Positions 9,076 through 18,714 of a DNA stretch of 64,000 nt are shown one piece after another; the first letter of the stretch is position 1; every line of letters starts with the position of its first letter. Made by a program: the position numbers and the translations under genes. The notes under the pieces are model-generated. The model made no database searches and was not told the DNA's origin. It was given only the letters and a program-made list of their open reading frames with translations. The stretch covers positions 186,001 to 250,000 of the forward strand of contig CAWJJY010000005.1 in assembly GCA_963843385.1 (NCBI GenBank), read 5' to 3'. This DNA comes from CAVOHU01 sp963843385. Its GTDB lineage: Bacteria; Acidobacteriota; Vicinamibacteria; Vicinamibacterales; JAKQTR01.

Positions 9076-10662
9076 ATGACTGTCCCTCCTCGCATCGTTC
9101 GCCTCATGCTGGCAGGCCTGTTCGTCTGGGCGTTGCCAGAGCTCGCGCCGACGGCCCGCATCGAAGCGCAGGGCACAGGCCAGGGTTCGGCCCAGAGCGC
9201 CGACGAACAACGGCGATTCCTGGACGTGCGGCGTCGTCAGATCGACCTGTCGGCGGCGCGCGCGAACGTCAAGCGGAACCAGGACCTCTACTCGCAGGGG
9301 CTGGTGGCCAAGGCCGAGCTCGACCGGGCGGAAGCCGCGCTGCAGACCGCACAGCTCAGCTACCAGGAATCCGTGCTGGCGCTGCTCAACCTCCAGCCCC
9401 GCCTGTCGGTCCGCGAAGCCCTGAAATCGCAGGCGCCTGACGGCCGCAAGTTCGTGCGCCTGACGGTCGTCAACCTCACGCCGACCTTCGACGACTCCCA
9501 GTTCAAGCTGCTGAACAACTTCGAAGGGGCGGACCCGATCCCCGAGGAGCTGCGGACCCGCGATATCAGGGACATCTACCTGTCGCTCAAGGACGCCGGC
9601 GGGATCCCGGCCGCCGGCGCGACCGACGTCGCTCCGCGCGGAACGACCATCGCGCTGCCGTACGAGGTTCACGTCCCTCAGCTGGCGTATGGACAGGCCC
9701 ACACGATCGAGTTCCAGCTGCTTCGCGACGTCAACCGCGTGGTGGTCTCGTCCGTCTACAAGGGTCAGACACAGGAGATCGACGTCGAGCTGCAGCAGGC
9801 TGCGACTTCCACGGTGGTCGACGTGACCTCGGCCCAGATCTCGCAGGAGGCCGACCTGGGCGGCCAGGCGACCTTCGATCTCCGGCTCGAGCGATCGAGC
9901 GTGGATGTGCGCCAGTTCCAGCTCAAGGTCGTCAACCTGCCCAGGCAGATCAGCTACTCGTTTGTCGACGCCGCCGGGCGCGACGCGTCGAGCCAGGCGC
10001 GACTCTCGCAGTTGAGCTTTCCGAGTGGCGTGTCACGCCAGGGCCTTGGCCTGCGCCTGTTCCTGCCGGAGCGCGCCGACGAACAGGTTCGCATCGATCA
10101 GCCGCTGGAGTTCTGGGCGCTCGTCATGAACGACGAACAGGCGCGCCGATTCGAGGCCGATCGCCTGTACTCGGCCCAGGACATCGAATCCAGCCGGGCC
10201 GGCGCCGTTCGCCTCGCCATCGTGCCACGGGGGGCCGGCCGCATCGAGGTGTCGGCGGCGAGCCTCTTCTCCGAGATCACCTCCGGCGATCGCGTCGACG
10301 CGAACCTCGTGATTCGCAATACCGGGACCCGGCGGCTGGACAACATCAAGGTGTCGGCCGACGCGCCGCTCAACTGGCGGGTGACGCTTCAGCCGGACAT
10401 CGTCGCCGCGCTGGACATCAACCGCGAGGACACGGTCCGGATGCGCATCGAGCCTCCGCCGGACGTGTCGGTCGGCGACTACGAGATTCGATTGAAATGT
10501 GAGAGCTTCGCCTACAACCGCCAGGTTCCGTCCGAGGACAAGATCTACCGGGTCAGCGTCAAGGCGCGGACCAACCTGCTGGCGATTCTGGGGCTGCTGG
10601 CGCTGCTCACCGGGCTGGTCGCCGCGATCATCGTCGCGGGCGTGAAGCTCACACGGCGGTAG
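9076..10662 (+). CDS. Exported NEW3-type domain protein of an ABC export cluster
   Basis: This protein of about 528 residues has a signal peptide (RLMLAGLFVWALPELAPTARIEAQ). Near its N-terminus lies a helical hairpin (RANVKRNQDLYSQGLVAKAE) resembling the coiled coil of TolC or HlyD-type adaptors. Beta-rich domains follow, then an NPCBM-associated/NEW3-like Ig domain near residues 400-495, and a C-terminal transmembrane helix (AILGLLALLTGLVAAIIVAG) ending in KLTRR. It sits 45 bases before an ABC ATPase, so it is probably the periplasmic, membrane-anchored partner of that exporter. The start is uncertain: ATG 9076 gives the best signal peptide, but GTG 9037 is in frame and neither has a strong ribosome site. 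Confidence 0.75.
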   Translation: MTVPPRIVRLMLAGLFVWALPELAPTARIEAQGTGQGSAQSADEQRRFLDVRRRQIDLSAARANVKRNQDLYSQGLVAKAELDRAEAALQTAQLSYQESVLALLNLQPRLSVREALKSQAPDGRKFVRLTVVNLTPTFDDSQFKLLNNFEGADPIPEELRTRDIRDIYLSLKDAGGIPAAGATDVAPRGTTIALPYEVHVPQLAYGQAHTIEFQLLRDVNRVVVSSVYKGQTQEIDVELQQAATSTVVDVTSAQISQEADLGGQATFDLRLERSSVDVRQFQLKVVNLPRQISYSFVDAAGRDASSQARLSQLSFPSGVSRQGLGLRLFLPERADEQVRIDQPLEFWALVMNDEQARRFEADRLYSAQDIESSRAGAVRLAIVPRGAGRIEVSAASLFSEITSGDRVDANLVIRNTGTRRLDNIKVSADAPLNWRVTLQPDIVAALDINREDTVRMRIEPPPDVSVGDYEIRLKCESFAYNRQVPSEDKIYRVSVKARTNLLAILGLLALLTGLVAAIIVAGVKLTRR

Positions 10663-10707
10663 TCGCGCGCGGCGCCGGGCCGGTGCCAGCGACGAGGACG
10701 ACAACAC

Positions 10708-11460
10708 ATGATTGAAGCGATCGATTTGAGCAAGCGCTATGAGGACGGCGTGATGGCGCTCGACGCGCTCAGCCTCGTCGTCAAACCCGGTGAGATCTAC
10801 TGCCTGCTCGGCGCCAACGGGGCGGGCAAGTCGACGACGATCCACCTGTTCCTGAACTTCATCGAGCCCACCTCGGGCCGGGCGCTGCTCAACGGCGTCG
10901 ACGTCACGCGGTCTCCCCTCGATGCCAAGCGCCACGTGGCCTATGTCTCCGAGAACGTGATGCTCTACGGGAACTTCACCGCCCGGGAGAACCTGGACTT
11001 CTTCGCGAGGCTCGGCGGCCGGAGGTCCCTCTCACGGGACGACTACCACATGGCGATGCGCCAGGTCGGCCTGCCGGAGCGGGCGTTCGAACAGCGCGTG
11101 AAGGAGTTCTCGAAAGGCATGCGGCAGAAGCTGGGCATCGCCATCGCGATGATCAAGGACACGCCCGCGCTCCTGCTCGACGAGCCGACCTCCGGCCTCG
11201 ACCCGAAGGCCGCCGCGGAGTTCCAGGACACGCTCCGCGATCTCGCCTCGCGCGGCAAGGCCGTGCTGATGAGCACCCACGACATCTTCCGGGCGAAGGA
11301 GCTTGCCGACCGGGTCGGCATCATGAAGGAAGGGCGGAAAGTGATGGAGCGCACGCGCGAGGAGCTTCAGTTCGAGAACCTCGAGCGGCTCTACCTCGAC
11401 TACATGCGCGGCGGCATCGAGTCGGAACCGCACGCCCGCGCGGACGCGCCTCGTCAGTGA
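10708..11460 (+). CDS. ABC transporter ATP-binding protein
   Basis: This 250-residue ATPase energises the ABC-2 permeases encoded immediately downstream. Walker A is GANGAGKS (residues 35-42), the signature is FSKGMRQKLG, and Walker B is ALLLDEPTSGLDPKA; a switch His follows in MSTHD. Length and motif order match the CcmA/NosF-like group of export ATPases. Its stop TGA overlaps the GTG start of the next gene (GTGA), so the products are translationally coupled. Substrate is unknown. The nearest functional analogies are copper-enzyme maturation (NosFY) or gliding/exopolymer exporters, which is inference only. Confidence 0.95.
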   Translation: MIEAIDLSKRYEDGVMALDALSLVVKPGEIYCLLGANGAGKSTTIHLFLNFIEPTSGRALLNGVDVTRSPLDAKRHVAYVSENVMLYGNFTARENLDFFARLGGRRSLSRDDYHMAMRQVGLPERAFEQRVKEFSKGMRQKLGIAIAMIKDTPALLLDEPTSGLDPKAAAEFQDTLRDLASRGKAVLMSTHDIFRAKELADRVGIMKEGRKVMERTREELQFENLERLYLDYMRGGIESEPHARADAPRQ

Positions 11461-12773
11461 CCGCGGTGCGAGCCACGACCATGCCGCCGATCCCCCGCTC
11501 CACCGTGATCCGCATCATCGCCGAGCACGAAGTCCGGGACCACCTGCTCAGCCTGAAGTTCTATGTGTGCACGCTGACACTGGCGGTGCTGGTCGGGGTG
11601 TCGGTCGTGGTGATGGCGCGCGACTTCGCGGTGCGGATGGACAACCACTCGGTGCTGCGCGACCGCGCCCGTCCGCGGCCCGGCGAGTCGGGCGTGATGG
11701 CAGTGGTCGAGCCGCGTCCCCTCTCCGTGTTCGCCAAGGGCCTCGACGAAACGCTGGACCGGGGCTATACGGTCCAGGCGTACAGCGGCGTGTCCCCGCA
11801 CGATCGGCAGACGCAGGCGGTCAGCCTGTTTTCGCTGTTCGCGCCGCCGGATCTTCTTTACATCGTGAAGGTGCTGCTCTCGCTCATCGCGATCCTGTTC
11901 GCCTACGATGCCGTCGCGGGCGAACGAGAGCGAGGCACGCTCAAACTCGTGCTGAGCGGCGAGGTGGCCCGCGGCGACTTCGTCGCCGGCAAGATGCTCG
12001 GCGGCCTTGCCGTCGTCGTCGTTCCGTTCCTGGTCACCGTCGCGCTGGCGCTCTCGGGGCTCTCGCTGTGGCCCACGTTCCGTCTGGGCGCCGATGAGCT
12101 CGTACGGATCGCCATCATGATTGGCGCGGCCGTTTTGTACGCGTCGCTCTTCTACGGGGTGGGCCTGTCGATCTCGGCGTGGAGCGGAACGCCGGCCAGG
12201 GCGCTGGTGGTCTCGCTGCTGGCCTGGTCCACGCTGGTTTTCGCGCTCCCCAACATCGGCGCGCTCATCGCGGAACACCTCACGCCCGTGTTGTCCGCCG
12301 AGTCCCAGGAGCTGGCCAAGAACCAGGCCTTCGTGAGGAACCGCTATCTCAGCATCCAGTCCGACGGGCACGATCCCGAAGGAAGCCTGCAGGCGTTCAA
12401 CCGCGACTACGACCGGCTTGCGGAGAGCTACCGGAACAGCATGGACCATCTGACGGCGATGAGCCGCACGGTCTGTCGTGTGTCCCCGGCGGCGGAAGTG
12501 ACCTTCGTCTTCACCGATCTGGCGGGAACCGGATTGTCGGATCATCGCCGGTTGAGCCGGGCGCTCGCGGAGTTCAAGACGCGAAACCTCGACGCCCTGA
12601 CGAACCAGAATTCGAAGAACGCGCCGCCGCCGTCGGTCTTCGACTTTCCGATGGCGCCGCTCGCCGAGACGCTTCGCCGCAACGTCGTGTTCGATCTCGG
12701 CGCGCTGGGCCTGATGGCCGCGCTGGCGTTCGTGGCGGCCGCGTATGCCTTCGTCAGAATCGACCCGAGGTGA
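11457..12773 (+). CDS. ABC-2 type permease (first of three)
   Basis: This is an integral membrane permease of about 438 residues. The first helix follows the amphipathic start EHEVRDHLLSLKF. A large extracytoplasmic loop (about residues 60-115) and a cluster of five C-terminal helices follow. The segment DAVAGERERGTLKLVLSGEV is the typical ABC-2 cytoplasmic coupling motif. A second long soluble loop lies at about 280-400. The GTG at 11457 overlaps the ATPase stop; ATG 11481 is an alternative. Two further homologous permeases follow, so the exporter may form hetero-oligomers. Confidence 0.88.
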   Translation: MTAVRATTMPPIPRSTVIRIIAEHEVRDHLLSLKFYVCTLTLAVLVGVSVVVMARDFAVRMDNHSVLRDRARPRPGESGVMAVVEPRPLSVFAKGLDETLDRGYTVQAYSGVSPHDRQTQAVSLFSLFAPPDLLYIVKVLLSLIAILFAYDAVAGERERGTLKLVLSGEVARGDFVAGKMLGGLAVVVVPFLVTVALALSGLSLWPTFRLGADELVRIAIMIGAAVLYASLFYGVGLSISAWSGTPARALVVSLLAWSTLVFALPNIGALIAEHLTPVLSAESQELAKNQAFVRNRYLSIQSDGHDPEGSLQAFNRDYDRLAESYRNSMDHLTAMSRTVCRVSPAAEVTFVFTDLAGTGLSDHRRLSRALAEFKTRNLDALTNQNSKNAPPPSVFDFPMAPLAETLRRNVVFDLGALGLMAALAFVAAAYAFVRIDPR

Positions 12774-12780
12774 GACGCCG

Positions 12781-14196
12781 ATGGTGTTCGTTCTGATTCG
12801 AAAAGAGCTGCGGGATCACCTGCTGTCGCTGCGCTTCCAGATCGGTCTCGCGCTGGCCATGATCCTCGTGTCGGCGTCGGCGTTCGTGCTGGCCGCCAAC
12901 CAGGTTCGCGACCGCGAGGAATTCGACCGGCGCAGCATCCAGGAAGACCGCTTCCTGCAGCAGTACTCGCATCCCAACCGCGTCCGAATGGTGATCCGGG
13001 CGTCGCGCCCGCCCGCACCCCTCGTGCTGCTCACGGGGCTGCCGGTCGATGCGGGCACCGAGGCCGTCGACGCCAGCCCCATGCGCGAGCTGTTTCCATC
13101 CATGGATTTCGGAGCGATCGTCGCCGTGATCTTCAGCCTGCTCGGCGTGGTCATCGGATTCGACGGCGTCAACGGGGAGAAGCAGCAGGGCACCCTCAGG
13201 CTGGTGCTGGCCAACTGCGTGAAGCGGGCCGAGGTGATTGTAGCCAAGTGGGCAAGCGGATGGCTGGTGCTCGGCGTGGCAATACTGTCGGCCGTGCTCG
13301 CGGGGCTGCTCATCGTGGCCGTCAGGGCCGGCGTCCCGTGGACGCTCGGCGACTGGCTTTCGATTGCCGCCGTCGCCGTTGCTGCGTGGCTCTACGCGGG
13401 GCTCTTCTTCACCCTGGCCCTCGCAGTCTCGGCCCTGGTCACTCGAAGTTCGGTGTCCGTGCTCGTGAGCCTGATGGTGTGGGTGCTGGCCGTGCTCGTG
13501 GTGCCCAATCTCAGTCCGTATCTCGCCGCCCAGATCGTCCGCGTGCCCGCTGTGGCCGCCCTGGAGCGCGACATCCAGTTCATCACGAGCGAGGAACGGG
13601 ACGAGCTGGGCCGAGCGGCCATGGTCAAGCTGCGGGAGAAATACCGATCGCAGCTCGATTTCGCAAACCTGGGTCCGAAAGAGATCGAACGCCGGTCAGC
13701 GGTCGACCCGGTGTTCAGGCAAACCTACGGGCAGTTCCGCGCGGAGGCCGACGAGATTTGGGCGGCGGTGAACCGGCAACAGCGCGAGAGGACCACCCGG
13801 CTGGTCGAGGCGTGGCAATCGTCCGCGAGGCGGCAGTTCCAGCTGTCGCGCACGATCTCGTACGTGTCGCCGCTGCCGGCTTTCATGTACGCGGCGACGG
13901 AACTCTCGGTGACAGGTTTCGAGAGCCTCACCGACTACCAGCGCCAGGCGGAGGCCTACGGACGCACGATCAACGATTACCTGGCGTCACGATACCAGGA
14001 GGCCCTGAAAGCCCGCCCATCCTTCGCCATCAATGACTTCCTCGACGTGAGCACGCGGCCGCGGTTCGTCTACCGCGCGCCGGGATTCCCAGCCAGGATG
14101 CACGCCGCATTTGTCCCGTTCGTGGCGCTCGGTCTCTGGAACGTGGCGGGATTGATGGCTGCAATCGGCCTTTTTCTGCGGTTCGATCCGCGGTAG
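12781..14196 (+). CDS. ABC-2 type permease (second of three)
   Basis: This membrane protein of about 471 residues is homologous to its neighbours on both sides: RKELRDHLLSLRFQ at the N-terminus and FDGVNGEKQQGTLRLVLANC as the coupling segment. An extended soluble loop at about residues 255-400 precedes the final helix. ATG 12781 follows GAGGTGAG by a few bases and lies seven bases after the previous stop, which supports this start over the upstream in-frame ATG at 12745. It acts with the ATPase at 10708. Confidence 0.88.
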   Translation: MVFVLIRKELRDHLLSLRFQIGLALAMILVSASAFVLAANQVRDREEFDRRSIQEDRFLQQYSHPNRVRMVIRASRPPAPLVLLTGLPVDAGTEAVDASPMRELFPSMDFGAIVAVIFSLLGVVIGFDGVNGEKQQGTLRLVLANCVKRAEVIVAKWASGWLVLGVAILSAVLAGLLIVAVRAGVPWTLGDWLSIAAVAVAAWLYAGLFFTLALAVSALVTRSSVSVLVSLMVWVLAVLVVPNLSPYLAAQIVRVPAVAALERDIQFITSEERDELGRAAMVKLREKYRSQLDFANLGPKEIERRSAVDPVFRQTYGQFRAEADEIWAAVNRQQRERTTRLVEAWQSSARRQFQLSRTISYVSPLPAFMYAATELSVTGFESLTDYQRQAEAYGRTINDYLASRYQEALKARPSFAINDFLDVSTRPRFVYRAPGFPARMHAAFVPFVALGLWNVAGLMAAIGLFLRFDPR

Positions 14197-14258
14197 CACG
14201 GACGCGTGGAGCCTGGCGCCAGGGACGGAGCGAGGCGCCACCGATCGAGGCGATGATC

Positions 14259-15662
14259 ATGATCTGGACAGTCGCCCGCAAAGAGATTCACGAGAACATC
14301 CTCAGCCTGAGATTCCTCCTGCTCTTCCTGCTGGCGCTCACGCTGGTGCCGGCCGCGCTCTACACGAACTACCAGGGTTACCTGACGCGGCTGGCCGATC
14401 AACAGCAGATCGAACGGCGCAACCAGGACTTCCTCCGGAGCCTCCGCCCCACCCAGCTGTTCACGAACGCGAACTTCACCTTCGATGCCTACTGGCCGCC
14501 TTCGGTGGGTTCCATCTACGCCAGCGGCCTCGCCGGGTCGCACCCCAGGCACCTGCTCATCGGGAAATACAGCGTCGAGTACGGTGCGCCGCTCGAAGCT
14601 CCCTCCGCGCTCAGCCTGTTCGGGCAGATCGACTTCCTGTTCGTCGTGCAATTCGTCTTCAGCCTGTTCGCGGTGCTGCTCTCCTTCGACTCGATCACGA
14701 GGGAGAAGGAACAGGGCACGCTTCGATCCATCCTGTCCAACTCGGTGAGTCGATCCACGCTGGCGGCCGGTAAGGCCATCGGCGGCTACACCACGCTGGC
14801 CGTGCCGCTCATTCTGGCCGGCCTGGTCGGCGTCGCCTTGCTGGCCGTGGCGGGCCTGAACGTGTTCTCCCCGGACTTCCTGATCCCGTCGGGCTGGATT
14901 CTGGCCTCGTCCCTGCTGTACGCCGCCGTGTACTTCGTGCTCGGGATGCTGGTGTCGTCGCTCTCGGCGACGACCTATGCCGCGCTGGTCGTGTCGCTCG
15001 CCATCTGGCTGGTAGGCGTCGTCATCGCGCCGCGCGCCGCCTCGCTCGTTTCTCAACTGGCGCGGCCGGTCAAGTCGGCGCAGGTGGTCCGATTCGAGAA
15101 GGCCGCCTCGACCAACAGCCTGGAACGCGACAAGGGCGCCGAACTGCAGAGGCTCTGGGGCCCGAACGACAAGGAGGCGGCTGCGGGCGACAAATGGATG
15201 AGCGTGCGCCAGCCGGTGGCAGACCGCTACGCCGAGCGCATCTCGACCGCACTCAAGAACATCGAAGACGAGTATCGGCGGGAGACCGACGCGCAGCAGA
15301 ACCTGGGCCTCCTGCTCGCGCGGTTCTCTCCCTCGGGCGCCTTCGCGGATTTCGTCTCGGAAATGGCTGGAACGGGCATCCAGGCGGAAACCGTGTTCCT
15401 GGCGAGCGCGGAACGCCACCGCCAGGTACTCGCCCGTGAGTTCTACTCAAAGGTCTTCCAGGACGTGTTCCCGTCAGGCATGATCCGGATGGGCACGACC
15501 GACTACGGCGGCATGAACCAGCTGAAGCTCCCGGGCTTCCAGTTTCCCCGTCTCGTCGAACGGGAGCGCCTGCGGGCTGCGGACCTCGTGATCCTGCTCG
15601 GCTGGGTGCTCGGGGCCTCGTGCCTCACGCTGGTGGCACTGTCCCGCTACGACGTCCGCTGA
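14259..15662 (+). CDS. ABC-2 type permease (third of three)
   Basis: This permease of about 467 residues has the same architecture as the two before it: RKEIHENILSLRF at the start, the coupling segment FDSITREKEQGTLRSILSN, and a soluble loop followed by a last helix at the C-terminus. ATG 14259 is preferred over 14253 because GAGG at 14247-14250 is then properly spaced. It ends the five-gene export cluster. Downstream, 87 bases separate it from the convergent response regulator. The triplicated permease suggests gene duplication within the operon. Confidence 0.87.
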   Translation: MIWTVARKEIHENILSLRFLLLFLLALTLVPAALYTNYQGYLTRLADQQQIERRNQDFLRSLRPTQLFTNANFTFDAYWPPSVGSIYASGLAGSHPRHLLIGKYSVEYGAPLEAPSALSLFGQIDFLFVVQFVFSLFAVLLSFDSITREKEQGTLRSILSNSVSRSTLAAGKAIGGYTTLAVPLILAGLVGVALLAVAGLNVFSPDFLIPSGWILASSLLYAAVYFVLGMLVSSLSATTYAALVVSLAIWLVGVVIAPRAASLVSQLARPVKSAQVVRFEKAASTNSLERDKGAELQRLWGPNDKEAAAGDKWMSVRQPVADRYAERISTALKNIEDEYRRETDAQQNLGLLLARFSPSGAFADFVSEMAGTGIQAETVFLASAERHRQVLAREFYSKVFQDVFPSGMIRMGTTDYGGMNQLKLPGFQFPRLVERERLRAADLVILLGWVLGASCLTLVALSRYDVR

Positions 15663-15749
15663 CCGCTACCGGTGCCCCGCCGCGCATCCCGGCGACCTCA
15701 CCGGCCGCGCCTCAGAGAAGGCGGCCCAACGATCTGCGTCGGCCGGCGC

Positions 15750-17147
15750 TCATTCCGGCAGATCGACCTCGTCGACGGTGATGTGATACTGGCGCATCTT
15801 GTTGAACAGCGTCTTCCGGCTGACGCCCAGGCTTTCGGCCGTCGCGGTCCTGTTGCCGTCGCACATCGTCAGCCTGGCGGCGATGAGGCGTTTCTCGAGG
15901 CGTGCGGTCGCTTCTCCCACCACGTCCGCCAGGTGCATGCGATCGAGCGATGCCGCGATCCCGTCTTCCCCGCTCTGATCGCCCCGGATCCTCGGCGGGA
16001 GATCCCGCGGCGTCAACACGTCGCCGTCGCACAGCACCATCGCCCGACAGATCGTGTTCTCGAGCTCCCGCACGTTGCCGGGCCAGTCGTAGGCGTGCAG
16101 GAGACCTCGGGCGTCCTGGCGCATCGATCGAATCGCCAGGCCAAGCTCTCGGTTGAACCGATCGAGATAGTGGTCGACCAGCAGCGGCAGGTCGCCGGGC
16201 CGGTCGCGCAGCGCGGGCAGCTTGATGCTGACGACGTTGATTCGCCAGTACAGATCCTCCCGGAACCGTCCGGCCCCGACGGCCTGTTCGAGGTTCTGGT
16301 TGGTGGCGGCGACGACACGAACGTCGATCGGCGTTGGCCGTCGCGATCCGATCCGCATCACCTCGCGCTCCTGCAGCGCCCGGAGCAGCTTGGCTTGTGC
16401 GTCGATGGCGAGGTCCCCCACCTCGTCCAGGAACAGCGTCCCGAGGTTGGCCTGCTCGAATCGGCCAGGGCGGCTCTGGTCCGCGCCCGTGAAGGCCCCT
16501 TTCTCGTGGCCGAAGAACTCGGCCTCGACCAGCGGCTGCGGAATGGCGCTGCAGTTGACCGCCACGAACGGCTTGTCGCCGCGTCGGCTGCGGCGGTGGA
16601 TGGCGCGCGCCACCATTTCCTTGCCCGTCCCGGATTCCCCGAGAATGAGCACCGTCGCGTCGACGGCGGCCACCTTCGACACCAGGCGGAACACCTCCTG
16701 CATCGGCGCGCTGATGCCGACGATGTCGGCAAACCCGTAGCGCCGTTCGAGTTCGCCGGTCAGTGCCTCGACCTGCGCGTCGAGGGCGCGCATCTTCGCA
16801 ATCCGGTCGATGACGATCAAGAGCTCGTCGTTGTCGAACGGCTTGGACAGGTAGTCGAACGCGCCGAGCCGCATCGCCTCGACAGCCGACCGGATGGACC
16901 CGTAGGCCGTCATCATGACGCAGTCGCAGTTTCTGTCGAGCGCGAGCAGACGGCGAAGCGTTTCGAGGCCGTCGATCCCGGGCAGGCTGACGTCGAGCAG
17001 CACGATGTTCGGGCGGAATGTCTGCTGGCAGTCCAAGGCCTCTTCGCCGGTTGCGGCCTCTCGTATGTCGTGGCCGGCGTCGGAGAGCAGCACCGAGAGG
17101 ATGCGGCGAATCGGCTTCTCGTCGTCCACCAGGAGGATCTTCGCCAT
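15750..17147 (-). CDS. NtrC-family sigma-54 response regulator
   Basis: This 465-residue transcription activator works with sigma-54 RNA polymerase. The receiver domain spans residues 1-120, with Asp52 as phosphoacceptor and the KPF switch at 102-104. The AAA+ domain spans about 135-370, with Walker A GESGTGKE (170-177), the sigma-54 contact loop GAFTGA (217-222), Walker B TLFLDEVGDL (237-246) and R-finger region. The C-terminal Fis-type helix-turn-helix is at about 430-453. It lies 27 bases after the kinase at 17175-18461 on the same strand, so the two form a cognate pair. The intact GAFTGA predicts genuine sigma-54 dependence. Targets are unknown. Confidence 0.96.
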   Translation of the reverse strand: MAKILLVDDEKPIRRILSVLLSDAGHDIREAATGEEALDCQQTFRPNIVLLDVSLPGIDGLETLRRLLALDRNCDCVMMTAYGSIRSAVEAMRLGAFDYLSKPFDNDELLIVIDRIAKMRALDAQVEALTGELERRYGFADIVGISAPMQEVFRLVSKVAAVDATVLILGESGTGKEMVARAIHRRSRRGDKPFVAVNCSAIPQPLVEAEFFGHEKGAFTGADQSRPGRFEQANLGTLFLDEVGDLAIDAQAKLLRALQEREVMRIGSRRPTPIDVRVVAATNQNLEQAVGAGRFREDLYWRINVVSIKLPALRDRPGDLPLLVDHYLDRFNRELGLAIRSMRQDARGLLHAYDWPGNVRELENTICRAMVLCDGDVLTPRDLPPRIRGDQSGEDGIAASLDRMHLADVVGEATARLEKRLIAARLTMCDGNRTATAESLGVSRKTLFNKMRQYHITVDEVDLPE

Positions 17148-17174
17148 CTCGATTCTGCTCCGTTGAGGGCCGGG

Positions 17175-18461
17175 TCAGCCGACAGTGTCGCGGTCGTGCG
17201 CGGCAACAAGCGGCAGGCGGATGGTCACCCGAGTGCCGCGCCCGAGTTCGCTGCTGATGTCGATCTCGCCGCCGTGGCGCTCGACGATCCCGTGGCAGAT
17301 CGCCAGCCCGAGCCCGGTCCCGTCGCGCTTGGTCGTAAAGAAGGGGTCGAAGACCCGTTCGACGTGTTCCGGCGCAATGCCGACGCCGCTGTCCATGACC
17401 CCGATGCGCACCGCGCGGGCGGCCTGGGAGCCGTCCGACGCCACCGCGGCAACCTCCACGCGCAGGAGGCCGCCCTCCGGCATCGCCTGCAGCGCATTCA
17501 TGATCAGATTCACGAACAGCTGTTTGAGCTCGCCCGAGTCGCCAGAGCACCGGGCCTCGGGGACGGCGATCGCCTCCTCGATGCCGACCTTCTGCCTCCG
17601 CGCCTGCTCACGGACCAGCGTCAGCGACTGGCGCACGATCGCCAGCAGATCGGTCACCTCGGGCTCGAACGATCGCGTCCTCGTCAGGCTGAGCAGCCCG
17701 TTGACCGTTCGGTCGATGCGATCGACTTCCGTCAAGACCTCATCGACCAGCTCGCGCTTCGGACCGGCCTCCTGGTAGTCCTGGCGCAGATACTGGATCG
17801 TGGATCGGATGGCGGTCAGCGGATTCCGGATGTCGTGCGCGACGCCGGCCGCCAGCTGGCCGGCTGCGGCCAGGCGTTCGGCCCGGTGCAGCCGGCGCAG
17901 GCGATCGCGCTGCTCCTGGTAGAGAAGCGCGTTCTCGAGGGCGAGGCCAGCCTGCCCGGACAGGAACAGCAGCCGCTCGGTGTCTTCTGCGGTCAGGGTC
18001 CACGAGGAATTCGTGGAACCCAGCGTGATGATTCCCGTCAAACGGTTCAGGCTCACGAGGGGTCCGCAGACCCGCGCGCCGATCCTGGACAGCAGGGCCT
18101 GCTCCGGGTCGTCCAGATACTGGTAGACCCCGAATTCGGCGGGAACCGTCAGGACGGTCTCGTTGACGATTAGCCACTTCGCGAGCCGCCCGCGCTGTCG
18201 AATGAACTGGCCGGCAAGTTCGCCGGCCTCGTAGCCAAGGGAGTGGACCGGCGAAAAGAGGCCCTTGTCGGCCTCCAGCTGGAAGATCACCACCCGGTCT
18301 GCGCGGAACAGCTCGTGCAGCCGCGTGGCGATGCTGGACCTCAGGGCGTCCAGGTCGACAATGAGTGCAAGCGATCGGTTGAAATCCCGCAGGATCTGCC
18401 ATTCGGCCGCTTGCGGCTTCGAGCCAGACTCGCTGCGGGACTTGAACAGGTCGAACGCCAT
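17175..18461 (-). CDS. GAF-domain sensor histidine kinase
   Basis: This 428-residue soluble kinase is the likely partner of the NtrC-type regulator downstream. A GAF domain occupies about residues 30-180. The HisKA helix contains GVAHDIRNPL with His209, and the ATPase domain ends in DGTGLGLAICHGIVERHGG. No transmembrane segment is present, so it senses an intracellular or membrane-proximal signal. It is transcribed divergently from the CotH-like gene at 18715 across 253 bases that must contain both promoters. Confidence 0.94.
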   Translation of the reverse strand: MAFDLFKSRSESGSKPQAAEWQILRDFNRSLALIVDLDALRSSIATRLHELFRADRVVIFQLEADKGLFSPVHSLGYEAGELAGQFIRQRGRLAKWLIVNETVLTVPAEFGVYQYLDDPEQALLSRIGARVCGPLVSLNRLTGIITLGSTNSSWTLTAEDTERLLFLSGQAGLALENALLYQEQRDRLRRLHRAERLAAAGQLAAGVAHDIRNPLTAIRSTIQYLRQDYQEAGPKRELVDEVLTEVDRIDRTVNGLLSLTRTRSFEPEVTDLLAIVRQSLTLVREQARRQKVGIEEAIAVPEARCSGDSGELKQLFVNLIMNALQAMPEGGLLRVEVAAVASDGSQAARAVRIGVMDSGVGIAPEHVERVFDPFFTTKRDGTGLGLAICHGIVERHGGEIDISSELGRGTRVTIRLPLVAAHDRDTVG

Positions 18462-18714
18462 GGTGCGATGCGACTCGATGATACTTGATCGACACGAACC
18501 GGCGAGCCCGCCAGCTCGGCTTCCCTGGCGCCGGGCTGGGGGCGTCGGCTTCGGGCGCCGGTATCAGGCATCGGACTTGACGCGCCCTGCCGAGCCTTCT
18601 ATCGTCTGAGCGATCCTCGGTCCCATGGCCTGGGGTCGCACGGGCCGGCAGCGCGTGTCGGACACAGGATGGAGCGGGCTCGTCGCCACGCCGACGGACC
18701 GCGTGGAGAATCCC

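Noticed and set aside
15672..18173. An 833-codon open frame on the plus strand
   Set aside because: It is antisense to the NtrC-type regulator and its kinase, both of which have complete motif sets.
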